The position numbers were made by a program, and so were the translations under genes. 64,000 nt of DNA, from NCBI GenBank assembly GCA_025738555.1, contig JAOVFP010000006.1, forward strand, positions 5,394,001-5,458,000, written 5' to 3'. Below, in pieces: positions 56,384 through 64,000 of this stretch. How positions within the stretch are numbered: position 1 is the first letter of the stretch; each line of letters begins with the position of its first letter. This DNA comes from Cyathus striatus. Taxonomy: Eukaryota > Basidiomycota > Agaricomycetes > Agaricales > Nidulariaceae. The notes beneath the pieces are model-generated. The model made no database searches and was not told where the DNA came from. It saw only the letters and a program-made list of their open reading frames with translations.

Positions 56384-57505
56384 TCTTTGGCGAGGTACCT
56401 TTGATTGTGATAGAACAGATTCTCGTGATACTTGGGATTGGGTAGTATTTAAAGGAGACACTTGGAAAGAGCATGGCAAGCTGGTAGTAGAGACAAGCAA
56501 ATACATACCTGGAAGCTTTGACCGACCACCCTGGAATCCTGCTGAAAAGATTTCCAGTGGATATAAAGCATGGGAATTTCTTCTCTATTTCTTTGGTCTT
56601 TGCCCATGTCTACTATATGGTCTTCTACCTGATAGATATTATGAAAATTATACAAAGTGTGTACAAGGAATACTTCTATTGTTTCAAGATAACATATCTA
56701 GGAAGGAATTGAAGGAAGCTTCCAAACTTTTGATTTTATTTATAAATGAATTTGAAGAAATATATATTCAAAGGCATGCAGACCGCATTCATATGTCTCG
56801 ACCCTCACTACATGCCATTGCACATATCAGTTCTGAAACTGAAAGAGTAGGCCCAGGCATCATTTATTCACAGTGGACAATTGAATGTACCATTGGAAAT
56901 CTTGGAGAGGAAATCTTGAAAATGCTGGAGAAGTTCTACCTGAGTCATGGAAAGCATATGTTGTATGGTGGGCACGACTTAGGCTTCCCAACAATCAAAT
57001 AGCTCGTACACGCTGGAAGGAAGAAGCATCACAAACAGCAACATGATGCTCAAGGAATGTAAAGGTAGGGTGTAAATTTAACTTAGTAAAATTACAACTT
57101 TACACTAACTACTATATGTTCATTTTTTCCAAATAGTTTCTCTTAGGATATGATTCAATTCACATTGCTGAAGTGCTGTAATTCATGATATATGAAATAC
57201 TTGGTGTACCAAAACCTTTAGCTATGGTATCCTGTTATGGGCCTCGAAATGAAGATATATATCTAAAGTCTTCAAAAACATACTGGACTGCTCAACATCT
57301 TCGAGATAGTGGACTTAAATTAATTGATGTCAAAACTATTCAGTCAGTAGTTATGATGGCACCAGACCCTAGATATCCTCTCTTCTTCAATGATGGTACC
57401 GAAAATGACTGGTGGTTCCTCATGCAAAAGCCAATGCTAAAGATCTCAGCTCTTTTAGATAGACCTAGTATTGATAATGTAGATTTATCAGATGATAGCT
57501 AATAG

Positions 57506-58984
57506 CTGTATATCATTGTGCATGAGGAGTATTGATGCAAATAACATTGAGAAGCCTGCAGAAGTGTATTCAATTATGAAAGAATAATTTTCAGTTTCCA
57601 CGAAGGCTTATATGAAGTGTAAATGTGGATACAAACAGACTTATCTATTAGATTGATGACTGTAGTAGTTGTAAACTACTCCTGCTATTCTTACATAGGT
57701 CAAAAGAAGACACAAATTTGTAAGTTATGTAATAAAGAAATAGGGCCAGCAAGTGGCAGAGTTCACTACCTACCAAGTTTTATCTAAAACTTGTTTGTCT
57801 ATATGTAATAATAAGGTGTACACGTGCTTACCAAAAATGATGATAATCAACAACTTTTCCCACACATAATGAGAATGATTTCTTGCATCGTCTAGGCTGT
57901 AGTACATTACCTACTGCTTGGAACACCTTGGAAATTTGGATGTGTTTTCTATAGTATGTTATATGTAAATCTATAAGTAGGGCCGACTTTATTATGTTGG
58001 TGATGTAGTATAAGGTGTTTTTATATGAAGCCGCATTTCATTAGGAAAATGATTAATTGGCCAATAGAACACTCTGAGAGCTATGGAATTGTTCAAAGTT
58101 TCTCTGAAACATAACTTGTGCATGTCCTAACATAATATCCAAGTTTTAAAAAATTGCCTCACTATTGCATGCAAGATGGGAGTGATAAGTCTGGTCACAC
58201 ATAGTTGATACATGTGTTTCATCTCCTACCAGTAAATATCTTCCTCTATCTGAGTTAATAGCATACTATTTGTATAGTACTATTCTGAAGCACATTTTCT
58301 ACAGATATAAATGAGTTACTGTAGTTCTACAGCAGTCAATATAGCAATTTAGTATGCAATTTCTAATTCACTCAGGCCTGAAAAATAAGAAGGCTCACAA
58401 AATATCATTATATTTTGGTATATAAATGCTGTTAGCTTCTAGTATTTTAATATATTATATAGAATATATAAAACATTGTATGTAGAAAATATCATGCAGA
58501 TATACTATCAATAGCAGCTCCGGTAGTCTACTTTGTAGATTGTATGATACAAATATAGTTGGTAAATTAGATTGTGGATATTGCACCACTAAATAAGTCA
58601 AATACCTTGAAAGTTTACGATGCAATATTATATAGAACATTAAATATATATTCAAGATTTGAAGGTGTTCCGTACAGTGAGTAATGTGTTACAATCTATT
58701 TAATGCGAGAATGTCTCACATTGTTGGGTGGGAAAAATGAAAGTTACCATCACTTTTGAGAACCACATGTAGCATGCAAAGTAAAAGTCAGCTCAGAACC
58801 TAGTGAGGAAAAGGTTCTTATAAGCCATTAACATTGAAATTTTAATTTGTTACCAACAACAAGTAAACTACAGAGTGCAATTTAATAATCAGAAAATGTA
58901 TATAGCAGAAAGAGTATTTATTTAATTAGTGATTACATGTCTGATTTAGAAATTCTAAAATGTGTGTAAATCCACAATTTGAGG
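57506..58984. other. AT-rich spacer, no gene seen
   Basis: May include the 3' end of the Plavaka element, but no terminal repeat could be matched to the 5' side. Short frames have no motif. Confidence 0.4.
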
Positions 58985-59815
58985 TTGATATAGAGATGTT
59001 TGGATCTATTGGTAAGGAAGAACACATAGTGGACCATGTTATTATAATGTATAGCCATGTTCTGAAAGTAAATTTAAGACCAGCAAGTTTGTGGCAAAAG
59101 CAAAATAGAGCAATTTAGTAACACTCAGAGTTCACAGTAAGAGGTAAATATGTACAAATACAATCATGTGTGGAAGTGATAAGTATATTGTGCAGGTATA
59201 GAGAAGTTTGGATCTATTGCTAAGCAATAACACATAGTGGATCATGTTACTATGATGTATAACCATGTTCTGAAAGTAAATTTAAGACCAATGAGTTTGT
59301 GGTGAAAGTAAAATAGAACAATATAGTAAGACAGAGTTCACAGTGAGAGGTAAATATGTACAAATACAATCATCTGTAGAAGTGATAGGTGTATTCTGCA
59401 GGTGTAGAGATGGTTGGATTTATTGCTAAGCAAGAACACACACAGAACTATATTACTATAATGTATAGCCATATTCTGAAGGTAAATTTAAGACCAGTAT
59501 GTTCATGGTAAAAGTGAAATGGAACAATTTGGTAGCACATAGAGATCACAGTAAGAGGTAAATATGTACAAACACAATTTTGCGCACAAGCATTCGGGTA
59601 TACCATGCAGGCTTCAAGATGTTTGGATCTATTTCTAAGCAAGAACACATAGTGAACCATGTTAGTATAATGTATAACCTTGTTATGATGGTAAAATTAA
59701 GATCAGTGTGTTCTTGGTGAAAGTGGTTGAGTAACACATACCATATAGTAAGAATGAGGTAACCATGTAGAAACACAGTTATTTGCAGAAGTGAACAGGG
59801 GGTTCACAGAAAAGG
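58985..59815. repeat. Tandem satellite, about 207-bp period, four copies
   Basis: Units start at about 58991, 59199, 59404 and 59613 with the common phrase TAGAGATGTTTGGATCTATT, followed by AAGCAAGAACACATAGTGGA and TAATGTATAGCCATGTTCTG. Periods are 208, 205 and 209 bp. The last copy is the most diverged. No coding capacity. Confidence 0.85.
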
Positions 59816-61155
59816 ATTTATAGTTATTTAATTTTAGAGAGTCTTGAAGGGGTCAATACCAAGCATGTTGATGAGATGGAGCATCCCATACAGTGTGTTG
59901 TGTACTGTCACTGAATCAGGGGAAGGGGGTTGTGGAGCAGATAGATGTGTGCATGGGGTTACAAAATCTAACTCCTATATGCTTGCTCCATCATCTGGAG
60001 TTTGAATGTGCCAGATTGCAGGGATACAAGGGCATATAGTTGCTCCAGGAAAATCCAAAAAGCAACTCATGCCAATGTTTGTGAACCTTGGCTATGACTT
60101 TGACTTCGCCTGTGACCTATCACTCTCATTCTCCCCCCTTCACTGGTCACTCTTTCCCTCTCACTAGATCAACCTCCTTCCAACTCGTGAAGTACAGCAA
60201 ATGCCTCATTATGTGTCTCCTCACTTTCCAAGCCTCCATGTTGCCTTGGCAAGAACTTCACATATGTCAGTGAAGAACACAATGAGTAGAGTGAGATCAT
60301 GTTAATCTCATACATGTGCAGCAGTAGATGAGGGATATACACCCTCATGAATCCCTGAGTCCAAATGCTTGTCTACCCATGGAAGATTGAAGAGGTAAAC
60401 TTTTTTTAAGGTTCCTACACAAAGAAAAGTGAGTCGCTGGCATTTCTGTCTATTGTTAATGTTCTAAGGTAATGAAAAACAATAATCAGCAATGAATATA
60501 AATGAAAATACTGTACTAACACAATCAATTCGGCAGTAACACATAATGCACCTGCTGGGTATGCCGAAATTTAAGGGTAAGTAACACATCTGAGGTAGAA
60601 ATGCTGAATTTTCCCAAAATTTTTGTCTCCTTCAAAAAGTATTGTTTTTAAGGTCTGTATTGTCTTTAAACCACCATACAAGTTATTGTAGAACATTAGC
60701 ATAGTTTGTTGAGTCATGTGACGAGTTTTAAGTAATTCTTTATGTACTTAGAATAACAATTCCAAATATATTCAAAAACTTAATATCCCAAGGTGTAAGT
60801 TCAGTAAGTTCGAGGGGTGCAATGACTTCAATTTCAAAAATAGGACAAGTTATTTTTAGATCAGTTTAACTTCATGTTATTCTTAGAACATGTCAAGGTA
60901 TTCAGTGTCAAAGTATTCAGATTTCAATTCAGTTAACTTGGTACATAGTTCTCAGTGTCTAAATGTCTCATAACTATTCTGATTCTTGTCTGTATACCGC
61001 CCTGTTTGTGGGGGGAAGAATGCCTGGCAGTTCCTGCTGTTTCATTCCCTCCTCACTCATCTATATACATTTTCTAGCTACTTAATTACAAATTGCACAG
61101 TAATACAATGTGATATATGTTCCAGACATTTCCCCAGTCCATGTTTAAGGTAACA
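59816..61155. other. Spacer without supported gene
   Basis: 59840-60380 is somewhat richer in GC with an isolated open frame (60088-60273). 60420-61140 is AT-rich with repeated ATTCAGTGTC/AAGTATTCAG words. Nothing recognisable. Confidence 0.35.
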
Positions 61156-61765
61156 TGTTATCAGCGCCCAGGTGGTGGTCAGCCAATCATGCACATAACC
61201 CAGCATGCTCCCTTTCTGCAACATGCACTCGTTTGAGCATCCCATCGGTTACCTTCCTAATCGGGTAATCAGCCGATGCGGCAGTGCCAGCTGCTTGCAT
61301 CAATTTCATTTACATTGGTCTAACAGGTCGGTTTTCCATTCCCGTGTGAACTCCTTACTGTTGAGGTACTCATTCTCTTTCCATTCTTGCTTCCCTTCCC
61401 CCTTTCTTGCACTCTCTCTCTCTCTGTCTTGCTTGTCTTGTCATCTCAGGGATTCAGGGTCTCAGGGATTTAGTAAGTCTATGTTTTGTCTATCTCCACA
61501 CTTGTTATCACATGCTGACTTTTGTTAATAGTTTTAGTGTTTGTTCTGGGCTTGGGTACTCATGTATAGAATGCAACATCATATTTTTAAAGGTAAAGTG
61601 TTTATGTAGCTATTTGTTTAAAGTGTTTTAAACCAGTACTAACACAGAGTTATATGTTTTTTAATAGGTTTTTGGTTATCCCTTGTTTAATTATAGGAGG
61701 CAGCGTGGGAACTCAGCCCCTCCCCACTGTTTCCATTACTCAACACACTTGGTACTGGCGTCTCG
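61156..61765 (+). mobile_element. Probable Gypsy-type LTR with adjacent primer-binding-site-like motif
   Basis: Begins TGTTATCAGCGCCCAGGTGG and ends TACTCAACA at 61745 (about 590 bp, TG...CA ends). CACT and then TGGTACTGGCGTCTCGA follow, a plausible tRNA primer-binding site. CAGGTGGTGGTCAGCC-like starts are common in mushroom Gypsy LTRs. No gag-pol follows and no target duplication was found, so it would be a 5' LTR cut off from its body. Confidence 0.4.
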
Positions 61766-62000
61766 AAATCGAGATGTAAAGAAATTAAAATTGGGTACAT
61801 CGTATTTATTTACATGCATATCAAGTTTGATGTACCTTAACTACTTGATTGAATAAGCACTTAATGCTTGTGCTTAAATGGCCAATGACTGGTTACTATA
61901 TTTAAAGATGTAAAATAATTGTATACTGAGGGGATCTGAACCAGCAGTCATATGACACTACAAGCAACATTCATCATAGAAATGTTACTTACTGTACCAT
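61766..62000. other. Spacer with a B-box-like motif on the minus strand
   Basis: Minus strand GGTTCAGATCCCC (about 61927-61939) resembles a tRNA B box, but no A box is at the right distance. Confidence 0.3.
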
Positions 62001-62715
62001 TGATAAGACTAACTTTTAGATAATGTTTATTTACGTAGTATTAACACCACCAATGAAAAACATAAAGTTCAAGTTAGTTTATATTTAGTTTGAGGGCGCA
62101 AGAGTTTCAAGTATAGTAAAATGAACTAGGTATTTAATAGTAGATAGCATAATTGCCTTCAGGTACTTTCAGAACAGACTTCAGACTTCAAAATTGTACT
62201 CAGAATTCCAATATCAGATTCAGAATGTACTCTACTGTGAGAACAGAAGTACAGCCAGTGTGGTGCTTAAGATAATCTAAGGTGTGTCTAACTACTTATA
62301 TACTTCATTACATGGCAGCAGTCTCATGTGTAATGGAATAGATAGGGTAAATTGTATGTCATAATGTTCTAGTGTAATCCTAATGGTCAAAGAGGTAAGG
62401 TTGACTCTCCACACAAGAATCCATGAGGGTGTGCTCAGTTTCAGAGATGCATCATGGCACAGCACATGGCTATTATTAGACATGCATCAGTACATGCACT
62501 ATTACATGTGCTATTCTTGGCCAAGTACACAGATATAACAGATACCAGTGTTTCCGGTACTGGTGCGTCTGATGGCACTACCCAATGTGCCACAGGTAGT
62601 GTTCGGTGTGCGTTTCAAAGTCCTGGGGCCATACAGTTTCCCACATGGTGGCAGTTTTATACAAGAGAGACATATGGGTGCTCCAGGTTATTCAAGAGAC
62701 TGTGCGATAGCTATA
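62001..62715 (+). mobile_element. LTR family A, 5' part only
   Basis: Starts TGATAAGACTAAC and follows the complete copies to the GACTGTGCGATAGCTATAGC region, then stops. A 715-bp 5' fragment. CpG content is intermediate between the 18475 and 22098 copies. Confidence 0.75.
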
Positions 62716-64000
62716 GCATCAGGAAAAACTGAGATCCATAATTTATGTTAGTTAGTACCAATTATTGTAATTCATATGAACATACCTAATTGTGTTTAAT
62801 TAAATGTAATTTGCAATAACTTAGTCATAATTATTGATTCTTGTAACAGGGTACTATTTGCTTAGTATAAAAAATGCATAAAATTACTTTAATGAGGCAT
62901 AGTTACTGTATTTATATTCTGGGTATTTTCATTATCAAGAATTGTCTCATAATTATATATATTTAAATTAATTCAACAATAGGGCTTTGGTTTTACATTC
63001 ACTTATGGTGAATTATCTAGTAATTATGTATATTTAACTTAATTCAACATTGGGCTTTAGTGTTACATTTAATTATGTATAATTACAAGTGATTAACAAA
63101 GACATTGAAGATGGGTTTTATCTTACATTATAACTAGGTGTATTTATACAATAATTATCTTGAATTAGAGATGCTAATAGTGCATAATGATGATGTGGTA
63201 TGTCTGATTGTTGGTGGCTGATTTATACTGCCAGTGACATTCTGAATCTCCAGTAGAAAATCACCTTTATTTTGAGCAAGCAAAGTATGCACATGTGCTC
63301 TTTGAATTCAGATTTAGAATCTGTGGATAGCAGAGTGAACAAAATATTGCAAGACAAAAGGTAAAATTCAATATTGGATTGTTATCAAACTGCTCACTAG
63401 TAAATATGTATATCATATGTGCCCCAGTTCAGCCTGGTGAATCACCAAGAGCTGCTATACATCATCAGATAAAAACTGAGAAGATAACACAATGGACTGT
63501 GCACTTTGATCAATTATGTAGCAGACATTCAAATGATCCAGCCTTTGCATAATTAAAAGGTCTCAATCTAGGTACATATTTTAGCAGAAAGGCTGAGTTC
63601 TGTGAGGGACAATGCAATGAATTTTAGGGAAGAGCACAGGTAAGGGTGCAAGTGGATATGGGTGTGGGCCAGCTTCACACTACCTATAAACTATAACATA
63701 CATCCATGAAAGAAATAACTATGCAAAACAGTTTGTAATTAATGTTATACATGTAAATGTATGTACCAGCATGTTATGGATTCAGTTTTGTGTTTTGTTG
63801 AAGCTGCAGGGTTGGAGCTCATTGCTTGCTTTTATATTACTCTCTGCTTTATTATTGATATTCTCTGCTTTTTATTTAATATCTCTATGCTTTTTAAGCC
63901 ATCTTTCTTTTCTGAAGCTCACTGCATAGTTGAAGATCTATTTTCAGTGATTTTATGTTCTCTGGGTTGTTTTGAACTTGGAGTGCCTGTCTCTGTTATC
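62716..64000. other. AT-rich right edge with a 68-bp duplication
   Basis: At about 62950-63090 a unit containing TTAATTCAACA and GGGCTTT is present twice in tandem. 63230-63600 may be decayed coding sequence but no frame is long enough. Nothing else supported. Confidence 0.35.

Larger units (their letters stand above)
51992..57505 (+). pseudogene. Plavaka-type (CACTA superfamily, TNP2-like) transposase, interrupted
   Basis: An open frame without a near ATG starts after TTTCAG at 51992 and runs to 53340. Signature blocks are TGIFPLTHDMCINSCIGYTG, CHYCSEDRY, LLLSIDGAQLYRNKASECW, a TADGPA block and CRLYCPLKGRHKPNSSQYYP, as in Plavaka transposases. After a TAA (53338-53340) the same frame continues through FPLDLMHLPALHIPDLF to 53567, where element 3 copy B is inserted. 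It resumes at 56384 with GTFDCDRTD and WNPAEKISSGYKAWEFLLYF. A frameshift near 56930 leads to WARLRLPNNQIARTRWKEE. After an apparent intron comes FLLGYDSIHIAEVL, a TAA (57179-57181), and a last segment ending at about 57502. Terminal inverted repeats of the element were not found. Confidence 0.85.

Noticed and set aside
61205..61528. 107-codon plus open frame as a gene
   Set aside because: It falls inside the putative Gypsy-type LTR and a CTCTCT-rich tract.

Overview
The window looks like a transposon-rich stretch of a filamentous fungal genome, most likely an Agaricomycete (Basidiomycota). The evidence is short GT-AG introns of about 45-65 nt, a fungal cytochrome P450 split into many small exons, and a transposon set typical of mushroom-forming fungi: a Plavaka-type CACTA transposase, a CxC-type cysteine cluster of the KDZ transposases, hAT elements and a LINE with an RNase H tail. 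The species cannot be named from sequence alone. No rRNA gene, confident tRNA gene, CRISPR array or bacterial operon is present.

Layout. 0-1.5 kb holds two short spliced gene models on opposite strands. 2-3.2 kb is minisatellite DNA, including a 47-bp repeat. 3.3-6.6 kb is decayed, CpG-poor sequence with one tRNA-like (SINE-like) head. 6.6-9.8 kb carries two non-autonomous elements with TA flanks. 10.0-10.3 kb has a small three-exon gene. 14.8-16.2 kb is a repeat-bearing element, followed by a broken leucine-rich-repeat-like gene (16.5-17.0 kb). 18.3-20.4 kb is a terminal-inverted-repeat element with a solo LTR inserted in it. 20.4-21.4 kb is a dead LINE tail. 22.1-23.6 kb is a partial LTR followed by minisatellites. 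24.3-26.2 kb is a cytochrome P450 pseudogene. 26-36 kb is the least repetitive part, with only weak or partial gene models. A second full-length solo LTR lies at 36.2-37.4 kb and a truncated hAT transposon at 39.3-40.9 kb. A KDZ transposase remnant lies at 41.5 kb. Between 42.2 and 49.3 kb a minus-strand gene is interrupted by a three-level nest of hAT elements, each with an exact 8-bp target duplication. At 52-57.5 kb a Plavaka transposase is interrupted by a second copy of the innermost hAT. The rest is a 207-bp satellite, a Gypsy-like LTR, another partial LTR copy and AT-rich sequence.

The genes do not form a pathway. What unites the window is repeated insertion followed by decay. Most in-frame stops in the P450, LINE, hAT, KDZ and Plavaka genes can be explained by single C-to-T or G-to-A changes. 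Repeat motifs appear together with both of their CpG-deamination products. This fits cytosine methylation or a RIP-like process acting on repeats. The best positional evidence is the set of perfect target-site duplications: four hAT insertions at 8 bp and two solo LTRs at 4 bp. They allow insertion order and boundaries to be read directly.
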